Assembly: GCF_021155765.1 (NCBI RefSeq)
Contig: NC_060109.1
Span: 1,327,001-1,391,000, forward strand
Source: Diprion similis
Taxonomy: Eukaryota; Arthropoda; Insecta; Hymenoptera; Diprionidae
Direction: 5' to 3'
DNA: 64,000 nt
The position numbers and the translations under genes are program-made. The notes under the pieces are model-generated. The model saw only the letters and a program-made list of their open reading frames with translations. It made no database searches and was not told where the DNA came from. Below, one piece after another: positions 11,301 to 20,436 of this stretch (positions are counted from its first letter, which is position 1; every line of letters begins with the position of its first letter).

Positions 11301-14300
11301 CTGGTTTTCTTATCAAATTTACGCGCTGAATTCTTTACGAATTTAGGTAAAACAATCGAAAGGCGTATTATAATTCCGAGATGTTCTTAGCACAGCGACT
11401 GGATGGAGATTTGAACGAAATCCTTACTTCGTTTTGTGCATCCTTCAGCTGGCCAAGGAGATAATCGGTGATGGTTGCTCCATGGTTGGCGTGAATTAAG
11501 CCCAAAGCGTAGAGTCCACCTCCTTCTGAGTATCCGGCACCAGCGCCAGTCTCACGTGGTAAATAAGACTGCATCAAAGCCAGAGCTTCCTGCTCGTGGC
11601 CTCTGTGTATAACACCCAACGACGCCGTGGCCGTTAACTTGGCCCAATTTGTGGCACGAGCCAGCCACTCCAAGTTGTCACTGGAAACGAATAAGCAAAA
11701 GTAAGAATTTTCGGGTGAGAGTTGCAACCGAAGATGTGAAGTTGAAGTTTGTATCGTTAGCGTTAAGATTCAAACTTTTTATCTAACAATTTTGAGATTG
11801 CATGAGTTTCAGTCAACCGTTGCTTCAAAATCAACTTCTTCAAAGGCACAATGAAGTTGTAAGTTGGTGAGATTTTTCTTAAAGTTTCGCTAAACTAACG
11901 TCACGAACTTCAACTTTGTCGGAAGATCGGCTGCGTCTATCCGATACTATTTATAGATTATTTGTGGAAATTCATTTACCGAAGGAATTGATCACTCGTC
12001 GTGCCTGAGTGCATAAAGGCATTAGCTATCACAGTCGCAGTGTGACAAATCGACACGCGGATAGCGTCTTTTGTATTCTTGAGAATCAGCATATCGGTGT
12101 GATTGCTGCGGATTAAAAATTGGAGATGCAAATCTATCGACACCTCGCCACCCAAAATACTCGACAGCGCATCCACACGCTCCTGCTGCTCTCGTTCCTG
12201 GGCATTCTGAGTAATGAAAAAAGGAATTTTTAGTATTACTGACATTTGAATAGCGGATTTTAACCCATATTCGCTCAGAACTGGGTTTTAAAACAGCAGA
12301 TGATTAACTGCGTTGAAATTTGATGTACAAGAGTAACTCAACTCTCTCAACTATCAAATAATTATTCAAATTTTTAAAATCCTTAATATCTGTTACACAC
12401 ACGGAGAGAAAAATCAAGCTTTGAAACGATGAACCTTCATGCTTTCGGACCTTGTAATTTTTACATGCTTTCAAAGCATGAATTTCACGAGTTTAACCGG
12501 TGAATTCATCGTTTAAAAGCAAGACTCTATTCACGGGCTAGAAGGAGGAGATCCATGCTTTAGCCGCATGGACTTCGTGGTCCAAAAGCATGGCGTCTAT
12601 CGTTTAAACGCTCGGAATGATTCAAGCCCCCAAACCATGAACTCCACCGCTTGAAACTGTGAATCTCGAGCGTTCCCCCTCCCTGCTCTAGCGGCTTATT
12701 AACACTCGAGACCAAGAGATTCACAGTTCAGAACCGTGAAAGTCTTGCTTTCGGACCGTGAGCTACTGCAAGCTTCTGCCTGGTGGTATTCATGGTCCTA
12801 AACGACGAGGTTCTTGCTGCAAAAGCATGAGTTTCATGCGTTTCGAGCACAACACCTTCCAAGCTTTAGAAGGTTGAATTCATCCTTTAAAAGGATGGTC
12901 TTTCCGAGCCTTCAAAGCTTGAGATGTTTCCATCGTTTCAAAGCTTGATTTTTCTCTCCGTGCAACTTTATCGTCGTAAAGTTGGCCTTACCAAACTTTC
13001 GATGCTGCGCTGCGGAGTTTCGTCAGCAGTAATGCCGTTCGGTTCGGTCTCGACAGCCGGAGAATCGGCCGGTATTTCGGCGGTAGCTTTAACGGCTGGT
13101 TTTATGATAGGTTTAACCATAAGCGCAGCGGGAATCGGTGCAGTTGCTCTTAACGCCTGAAGAACACGTCCAAGGAATTGCTGAGTTGCAGATTCGTACA
13201 GATCGAAAGCGATCTGATAAGCCATTAGCGAAAACTCCTGTGAACCTTTGCTCAATCTGTCAAGAAGCTCCGCAACAGCCAGCGGATCGTCAAGAAAGAT
13301 CAAACACTGACACATATTGACGTAGTCAGGAGTTCCCAGGTTGCGATAGAGGCTCACGAGACACCTGAGTACCGTGTTGCGGAATCCTCGATTCTGAATG
13401 AGGCTCATAGCGACTTGAAAAGCGTAGGACAGCATGCCGGCTACGTCGTCCTAGAAAGGTAAGAAATTAAAGTTTGATGTTATATGGCATTTTCACATCA
13501 AACACGGGTCTCAAAGATGTTTGTAAGATTCTTTCATAAATACTAACAGACTGCATAATGGCAGCTTCGAAAATGTCCATCCTGCGAGTCTCGAGAGCAA
13601 GACCTAGCGCCTGACGGTACTGACCGTCATCCAAACATCGCTGGAACATGCGATTCACAATTCCCTCTAGTCGCGGATCGATCGCCTTGCTAGACGCCAC
13701 AGACTTTCCTTCAGCTTCGAGAACACGCTGCTGAGTGTAAAAGTCGATGCACTTGGCTGGGAAGAGAAAATTTGTTTCGATGTATTAATTTAATGAGACC
13801 TTTATTTAACGGAGTCAATAACGACGACAATCGTGTGAGATTAAGGAAATCGTTAATCGTAAAGCAATTTTCGTGAAACTTCGTAAAAAAAAATATTTGG
13901 AATAAAATAAAAAACATTTTCTACTGTTGAGAAACAAGATTACGTTGATTACACTCGTTTGATGAGAAAAATTGATAGTTTTTACTGAAGAAAATTTAAC
14001 TAAAACGTATTTACAAAGACTCAAAAGGATAATTTTTTCCAATAGTTGTAGACGTTTAAAGATAGATCGATTTCAAATTTTCAGACTATGATTTGTTTTT
14101 AGTGTGATCTTTTCACATCCATATTTCAAGTCCATAAAACCATACTTTTCAATAGAATTTCATTACAAGCATTAATTTGCTTTTGCGTAGAATTTGATTA
14201 CAAAGCAAAAACCAGTGGCAGTAATTCAGACTAGTTTCGACTCACCGATTGTCGTGTCGACGTACTCATTGCGAGCGTTAACGTCGAATAGCTCGCCAGC

Positions 14301-14885
14301 ACCAAGAGCATACGTAAGAGAATCCTCAAAACTTCCAAGATGGTAATAAACTTTGCTGGCGACGAGCGCTGCCAGCTCATGCTGATTGAATCCCTTGTCT
14401 TCGTGCAATATTTCGCTGTGGATAAATTAAACGACGCTTTATGATTATTATTATTACAGCCATTTTTCTCCTTAATCTTTAAACAAGACTCAAGTAAAAC
14501 AGATACAAATTTACACAAATGGATCAGTACATTTTTTCAATCGCCTCGGATATCTCAGGCCAGAATTCGTCCACAATGAGATCGAGTTTTTTCAGAGCGA
14601 AGACCTTCAGCTCAGGCATCGGCTCTTCCAGTAGGGAAATTATTCCCGCTGTAAAATGTGTATGGATTATGAAAATGGAGTATTTTTTACATATTTTTAT
14701 CCATGTATTATAGGTTAGGTATGACAAGGCTTGCAAATCATGTCATGACTGAGAAGAGTGACTTGCACGCGAGCGTAGCCGGCTTTCGAAAAACTTTAAT
14801 GTCCCGTATTTTTGTTAATAGTAAGAAATTCTTGTTGAAAGGATAATGAAAAATCGTTTTATTCACCTGCTGACGTGATGTTCAT
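4118..14885 (-). CDS. Rpn2: 26S proteasome regulatory subunit Rpn2/PSMD1, N-terminal two thirds (3' exons outside window)
   Basis: Rpn2 is the large scaffold subunit of the 19S base; it holds the ATPase ring and docks ubiquitin receptors. Ten coding exons on the minus strand join in phase with GT/AG sites: 14885-14867, 14648-14531, 14417-14246, 13756-13548, 13450-12992, 12206-11980, 11680-11428, 10604-10416, 5296-5081 and 4182-4118. They give about 642 residues. Recognisable stretches are the start [29 protein letters not shown], then [19 protein letters not shown] and [15 protein letters not shown]. Glycine/alanine-rich proteasome-cyclosome repeats start at about residue 400. The order and spacing match animal PSMD1 (about 950 aa), so about one third is missing. 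I see no further exon between 1 and 4117, so the last visible donor (4117) must splice outside the window. Introns carry a foldback element, two inverted 563-bp MITEs and a tandem duplication. Head-to-head with Taf9. Confidence 0.95.
4270..4900. repeat. Two-copy tandem direct duplication, period about 313 bp
   Basis: The motif CGTTCGACCAAAATGGCGG starts at about 4345 and recurs at about 4658. Flanking blocks such as GCATCTGCCTGATTTTTT and TGGAAGAACCGGATGA also recur at the same spacing. The copies are diverged by eye (about a fifth to a quarter of sites). The duplication lies in the Rpn2 intron between exons 9 and 10, and its open frames are not supported as genes. Confidence 0.85.
5607..6255. 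mobile_element. Mutator-like foldback element, complete copy (649 bp)
   Basis: Arms of about 300 bp run as inverted repeats from TAGACTGTAT at the left to ATACAGTCTA at the right, around a centre near 5925. The flanks are an 8-bp direct repeat ATATATAT (5599-5606 and 6256-6263). The second complete copy at 21912-22539 has a 9-bp target duplication. Long terminal inverted repeats with 8-9 bp duplications point to Mutator/MULE-type (or hAT) transposition. The element is non-autonomous and has no transposase frame. It lies in the 5.1-kb Rpn2 intron. Confidence 0.85.
7218..7258. repeat. (ATT)n microsatellite
   Basis: About 13 ATT units inside the 5.1-kb Rpn2 intron between exons 8 and 9. Confidence 0.95.
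8258..8299. repeat. (AT)n microsatellite
   Basis: About 20 AT units inside the same Rpn2 intron. Confidence 0.95.
10731..11293 (-). mobile_element. 563-bp MITE, reverse orientation (copy 1)
   Basis: Terminal inverted repeats begin CACGGAGAG and continue with AATCAAGCTTTGAAACGATG. The flanks read TA at both ends. Length equals the other two copies (12400-12962 and 20914-21476), and the sequences are nearly identical by eye. There is no open reading frame, so it must be mobilised in trans. It lies in the Rpn2 intron between exons 7 and 8, inverted relative to copy 2. Confidence 0.92.
12400..12962 (+). mobile_element. 563-bp MITE, forward orientation (copy 2)
   Basis: Same termini and length as copies 1 and 3; the flanking dinucleotide is CA on both sides rather than TA. 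Its right end lies only 29 bp from the splice donor of Rpn2 exon 5 (12992). Inside are short perfect palindromes, for example CATGCTTTCAAAGCATG at 12464-12480. Confidence 0.92.
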
Positions 14886-15652
14886 GTTGTTTTAGGCGAA
14901 TCTTACGATTTAACGCAATTGTTTAAGAGACGAAAAACGCACAGCGAATTGACGCGGATCAAGTCCACTGAACTATGCCGCAAGTCAGGAATTGTAACAA
15001 ACGAGTATCGAGTTATCGTATTTTAAGAAGTTTATTTCAATATGTCGAACAGCTTACGAGTTTTTCTACAGTCTCACCATCGAAATTCACTTCTCCAAAA
15101 AGCAGCCAACTTTGTGTAAAACTTATGATTATAGAAACGGTGAAAGTGTCACAAAAGGTATTTTAGTTTTCGATCGAGTCTACGTCAATCCGTAATAGCG
15201 GGAAACAACGGTAATTACAAATGAAAAACAATTGAATAACGAGTTATCGAATTTTTAAATATCGAACTCATATCGAGTTTTCCCGCATTCCCAGCATCAA
15301 AACCCACCTTTTCAAAAACTAGCCAACTTCAGAGAAAACACAATGTTTTTGAATTTATATTGTATCTATATGATTATATTAGTCCAGTGAACTATGCCGT
15401 AAATCGAAAACAGCGGGAAACAGCGGTAATCAAAACGGTAAAACAAACGAATATCGAGGTATCGAATCTTGAAATATCGAACTGCTATCGAGTCTTCCGC
15501 AAACCCACCATTCTAGAAAGTAGCTAACTTCAGAGAAAACACAATGTTGTGTATTAATGATTAGAGAGGGTTACTTAACCTAATTTAGTAGCAGCAACCA
15601 GCAACCAAGTCTGATATTTTATGAATTTGAAGTTGAAGAAAGAACACGAAAC
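14886..15652. promoter_or_regulatory. Divergent promoter between Rpn2 and Taf9, with three-fold degenerate repeat
   Basis: The 767 bp separate two head-to-head start codons, so both genes probably share regulatory DNA. Three diverged repeats (about 14960-15150, 15180-15350, 15375-15550) each hold clusters of TATCGA, and two of them begin with GTCCAGTGAACTATGCCG or a close variant. TATCGA is most of the DREF/BEAF-type site TATCGATA known from Drosophila housekeeping promoters. No TATA box is obvious. Binding is inferred from the motif only. Confidence 0.6.
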
Positions 15653-16755
15653 ATGGCAGAAAAGCCGAAATCAATGAGCCAGATTAAACATGTACCGAAA
15701 GACGCGCAAGTTATAATGTCAATAATGAAAGACATGGGCATCACCGACTACGAGCCAAAGGTTATAAATCAACTCCTCGAATTCACTTATCGTGAGTATA
15801 TCATCTCTTATATCGCATTGTTTTCATCGTTTCACTAAAACGAATCTCAAGTTTAAACACAATTTTTCTCAGGTTACGTAACCTGCATACTGGACGATAG
15901 CAGGATATACGCTAACCATGCAAAGAAGAAGTTCATTGACTTGGACGATGTTAGACTGGCTGTAAAAATGCAGTTGGAACGTTCGTTTACCAATCCGCCT
16001 CCTAGAGACGTGTTACTGGATGTAGCCAGAGCGAAAAACAATATTCCATTGCCGTTTGTTAAGCCAAACAATGGCCTGCGCCTTCCGCCCGATCGCTACT
16101 GCCTCAATGCCACAAACTATAAGCTGAAAAACGCGACCAAAAAGATCGTCGGTAAGCCGTTACATGCCATAGTTGGAAATAATTTTAGCGGAGGTCAACC
16201 CAGGATCAAGATCGAACCGAACAAAACTGGATTGTCTATCGTCAAGAGGCCAGGCACTCTCGCTACTGTCGCACGAACCCAAGCTATAACAATTCCAAAA
16301 CCTGTGTTCAAATTCTCTACTGGTAAATATGAAGAAGTTTTCTTTTTTTGTAGAGGAAATTGGATTTTTAGACTATTTTTCTTTGGTCTTATTCTATTTA
16401 TACTAATTATTCATTTACTCATCATTTTGCAGATCTTCGGTAAATTTTCCACCCCGAATCCCAATCCCAGTTGCCATATTTCTGTTTTGTACTTTCCATA
16501 TGAGAATTTAGCTCAAGTTTCACGTGCATATCAGTAGAGTTTCATTAATATTGTATCCGTTATTGTTATCTGCTGATACTGTCACGTGATAAAAATATTT
16601 CGGCAGGTGCTGGAACTGGAGCTCCAGGAGCAAAACCGGCTGTTGGAAAGCCAAAGATTCAGATCTCGTCAAGTCAACCTGTGTCTGTAATAAAAATGGA
16701 AACTGATGATTCGTCGAAGAGAAAAAGAGAAGAAGAAGACTACGATATTGCCTGA
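15653..16755 (+). CDS. Taf9: Transcription initiation factor TFIID subunit 9 (TAF9)
   Basis: TAF9 is a histone-fold subunit shared by TFIID and SAGA-type complexes; it pairs with TAF6 and helps set up RNA polymerase II initiation. Three exons (15653-15791, 15873-16322, 16607-16755) join in phase into 245 codons, close to animal TAF9 (about 250-280). The start [20 protein letters not shown] followed by [21 protein letters not shown] is the typical N-terminus. The histone-fold/TFIID-31 domain covers roughly residues 10-130, including [18 protein letters not shown] and the [15 protein letters not shown] helix. The rest is basic and low in complexity, ending in an acidic patch before TGA. The first ATG follows a stop in frame. 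A polyadenylation signal AATAAA lies at 16861-16866. Confidence 0.96.
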
Positions 16756-16860
16756 ATAACCGAAGAACAAAAATTGACCCACATCGTGTGAATAATATTA
16801 TTTTATAACAATGGTCAACGCACCCCAAATCAATACTTCTGATTCCCTAATCGTTCTGAT

Positions 16861-16866
16861 AATAAA
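16861..16866 (+). terminator. Polyadenylation signal of Taf9
   Basis: AATAAA 106 nt after the Taf9 stop codon. Confidence 0.7.
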
Positions 16867-18053
16867 TACAGTATTTATCACAGTTACTGAATGTTACAGG
16901 CAATTTAGTTGTTTTTCATTCCCACTTACGTTCAGTTTTTCTTCAGTCAAATTATCCATCATTTAAAAAAATTTATCAACATTTACCTAAATAATCTTCA
17001 ATCTAATTTCCAATCTGTCTTTGTCTGTTTGGTACCAATACCCAGCATCTGGCTGGATGTACAATTATCACCATGCTGAAAATAACAACGAGTGTTGATC
17101 GTTATCTGTATCTTTGACTGTATTTACGAACGGTGAAACTTGAGATACATCGATAAGAAACATCGTACGATCGGAATCACGCTGGTGAAGAATGTAATGC
17201 TTTGCTTTTAAAGAATGTAAAGTCTTTATCGTTTGAAATCTGGAGTATGGGTGATGCGTGGTACCAGAAATAATTAATCAATCGTAAAACTTATTGAAAA
17301 AGACAACCAACTGTTTTTTAAATGTGTTTTGCTTTTCTAAAAGATTCTAACATTGACCTCTAGACTGATATTGTGACCCGAGATACAACGGAAGGTGACT
17401 TTGGAGTGGAGTCGCCAGGAACCATTGTCTTCTAAAAATTTCTAAAATTGATCTGCAACAGATTTCTGCATCTATATACTGTCATTGGTATTGCATCTTC
17501 TTTCGCAGAACTAGACTTGTAATTCTTAATACCTTATTATTTGATTAAAAGTCGTCAAACTGAACATGTTTAAATTGATTAATTAATGAAGTAGAAATAC
17601 CAGTTTGGCAATCACGCCAACAAACAGGATGTAACGATCTGCGAAGACATGAAATAGATTAAAATTTATTGATCGGTTTAACAGCGGAGAATGGCGTGAT
17701 CAATTCAGCACTTTAGCTTTGTTAGATAATAGAATTACGACCACTACTGTATCAGGATGATATCTCAGTGAGCTGCATTAATATACAAACTACAAAAACT
17801 AACTGACTAGATCGACAAGTTTTATCAGTAGCCGAATATGTGTATATTACTATAAATACTGTTATCCAGATAAGAATCTTGTTTGTTTCAAATCAAATAC
17901 GAAAATGGGCTAGATTGTCCGTTTTGATTTTATCACAATTTTAGATTAGATGAATAAAAGTTGTAATTGAGTCTTAATCAATGTCTACAGGGGATTGAAA
18001 CTCAGATTTAAATCTGTTTTGATTATCGATTACGAATCTATAATTACTGGTAA
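16867..18053. other. Intergenic region Taf9 to lipase
   Basis: AT-rich single-copy DNA of 1.2 kb. I see no gene, RNA or repeat in it apart from the lipase core promoter at its right end. Confidence 0.6.
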
Positions 18054-18061
18054 TATAAATA
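18054..18061 (+). promoter_or_regulatory. TATA box of the lipase gene
   Basis: TATAAATA lies 51 bp upstream of the lipase start codon, which suits a short 5' leader and a regulated, tissue-specific gene. Confidence 0.6.
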
Positions 18062-18111
18062 CAGTATTCTGCGAGTAAGAGGTCATTTTTATTCAAGTTT
18101 TTGTTGCAAAA

Positions 18112-19736
18112 ATGAAGCTACTGTTCATAGCTGCTCTTGCGATTACTGCCTCAGGTACAATACCATTTAATATTACTTCATTTTTTCTGATTATCTATTC
18201 AAGGTGCCGTGAATTTATTTCATCATACAATTTCCAACAATTTCAAGACGCTTGGCTTACATCGAAAATTAATTACCTGATAAAAATAATGCAGTTTACG
18301 CTGGGGAGGTGATTGAACCTGAGCACGACTACATGTATTTCCCTGACGGAGACGGAGTTCCTCATCTGATCGACCTGCTGAAAAAGGGTGAAGACCTGAC
18401 CGGATTTGATTCGAGTGACTCCATCCTTTCTCGCAACGTTGAAACCATAACATTCAATCTATTTACTCGGTAAGAATCAAATTCTGTTGACTTTTAGGCG
18501 ATTTCGACCGGTCCAAGCTAATTACAGACTCCTCTTTGCACAGCAACAACCCTAGGAATTCTCAGCTTTTGGTTCTCAACTCCATATCCAGTGTGAGTAG
18601 CAGTAACTGGAGGAGTTCTCGCCCGACTCGATTCATCACTCACGGATGGAGGTCTAACCAGAATTCAGACGCCTGTGTTACCATCCGCGATGGTAAGAAT
18701 AAGATGCTAAGTTGACACTTGCGATAAAAATTACAGGAAAATTGTTTCTTCTAATAAGTGATTTGACTTCACTTCATCGATTCAATTATCCGTGCTCATA
18801 TCTCCGCGCTTTTGTTCTCAGCCTATCTGGCCGAAGGCGACTACAACGTGATTGTGATCGACTGGAGTTCAATCGCCGGTGCTCTTTATGTAAGCGCTTC
18901 ATCAAGCGTCAGAGGTGTTGCCGCCAGAGTTGGTCTGATGATCAACTTCCTCAGTACCAACGCCGGCCTCAATGTAGCCACGACAAAACTGATCGGACAC
19001 TCTCTGGGTGCTCATGTGTCCGGAATTGCTGCCCGCAATGCTCAGGGAACAATCGAAGCTGTTGTAGGTGAGTAAAAGGCAAATGAGATTCTTCGACTTG
19101 TTCGAAAATCCAGTCTTCTTCAAACGAGGAATTTTTCTTCATCAATGCTCAAATATTTTTACAGGTCTCGACCCGGCGCTTCCTCTTTTCAACTCTGCTG
19201 GAGCTGGATCCCGAATTCACCAAACTGACGCTGACCATGTCCAAATCATCCACACAAACGGAGGACTTCTTGGCATCATGGATGCCATTGGTGATACCGA
19301 CTTTTACCCAAACGGTGGCAGCAGTCAGCCTGGATGCGGTCTGGACCTTGTCGGTGAGTTTCGCCCAACTTGTGAGTTCATTGATGCGCATATTGCGCCA
19401 CTCTAATGCATTATTCTCTACAGGGAGCTGCGCCCATTCCCGTGCCTATTACTTCTTCGCAGAATCCATTAGGAACCCAACCGGTTTCCGTGCCACAGGA
19501 ACACGTTCAATGTACCTCGAAGCACTTGAGCGACACAACGAAGTATACATGGGTGGTAGAGTTTTTAACAAATTGTAAGTACAAGTGGAATAACTTTGTT
19601 CAGTACAGAAAACATTTAACTTTGGAGCTTTGTCACTACAGCTTTGGAACTAACGAGCGTTTAACATTAATTTTGCAGCGCCAGTGGCAGCTTTACTCTT
19701 GAGACAGCCAGACAGTCTCCCTATGCTTTAGGATGA
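18112..19736 (+). CDS. Secreted pancreatic-type lipase, phospholipase A1-like
   Basis: Alpha/beta-hydrolase of the animal triacylglycerol-lipase family, probably secreted and acting on glycerolipids. Seven exons (18112-18154, 18295-18469, 18544-18692, 18822-19067, 19165-19353, 19424-19574, 19679-19736) join in phase into 336 aa. The N-terminus MKLLFIAALAITAS is a signal peptide cut near residue 17. The nucleophile motif GHSLG puts serine at residue 183; the aspartate of GLDPA is at 207 and the histidine of CAHSRAYYFF at 272, the usual triad order and spacing. FITHGW (103-108) supplies the oxyanion loop. The chain stops soon after the catalytic domain and lacks a C-terminal PLAT domain, as in insect phospholipase A1 and wasp venom PLA1 relatives. 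Substrate choice (phospholipid or neutral lipid) cannot be settled here. Convergent with TfIIF-beta. Confidence 0.93.
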
Positions 19737-20436
19737 GCGGAAGCCTCGATTTGATTTTTATAAATGAGGTCAATTATTCGTCGACACGTGGAAATTGCCA
19801 AGTATAGGTGGTGTAGCTGGATGTTATATGAATGTTTAAATATACTGTAATATGATTTATTCAAAAGTGAATTACTGTTTCATTATGTTTTGATATATTT
19901 TATTCCTACGCACCATTGTATTTTTAGATTCTCTTCAATATTTACAGAGGAAACTTATGTCGAGTAAGAATATGAACAAATCTATATTTGAGATAGAGTC
20001 TTTGCTTCTTCAACTTCTCGCTTCACATCCAGCCGATTGTTGTAAAAATAAATACGATATACCACTATTCACAAATCATCGAATGCGAATTTTTTAAATT
20101 TCCATATTGCTCGAATCCGATGACAAGAGAATTAAGTTCAATCTCACACAAAAGTCTTTTGGTTTCTCCCTCTGCTTGGCGTCGATATAAAAAAAAAAAT
20201 TCCATAGCAGCGATTCATCACGTTACTATCTTGCAAATTCTGCTTAAATTTACTGAGGCTATTCATGGAATGGTAACATTTGCCTTTCCAAGTCGAATAA
20301 ATTTGCATTCAATAAATTGATTCGATTTTTGAGTTGATTGCTTATATCTAGTGATCTCGGTAAAATAAGATCTAAACGGGCAAATCACAGGCAGCAAATC
20401 GTCCAAATATTGTAAAAAAGTATACAGAACAAAACG
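19737..20436. other. Intergenic region between convergent lipase and TfIIF-beta
   Basis: 700 bp of AT-rich DNA. It must hold both 3' ends, but no well-placed AATAAA is evident close to either stop. AATAAA on the plus strand occurs at about 20048 and again near 20297 and 20310. Confidence 0.5.

Noticed and set aside
16520-16828. Minus-strand frame over the end of Taf9
   Set aside because: Shadow of the Taf9 third exon and its preceding intron.
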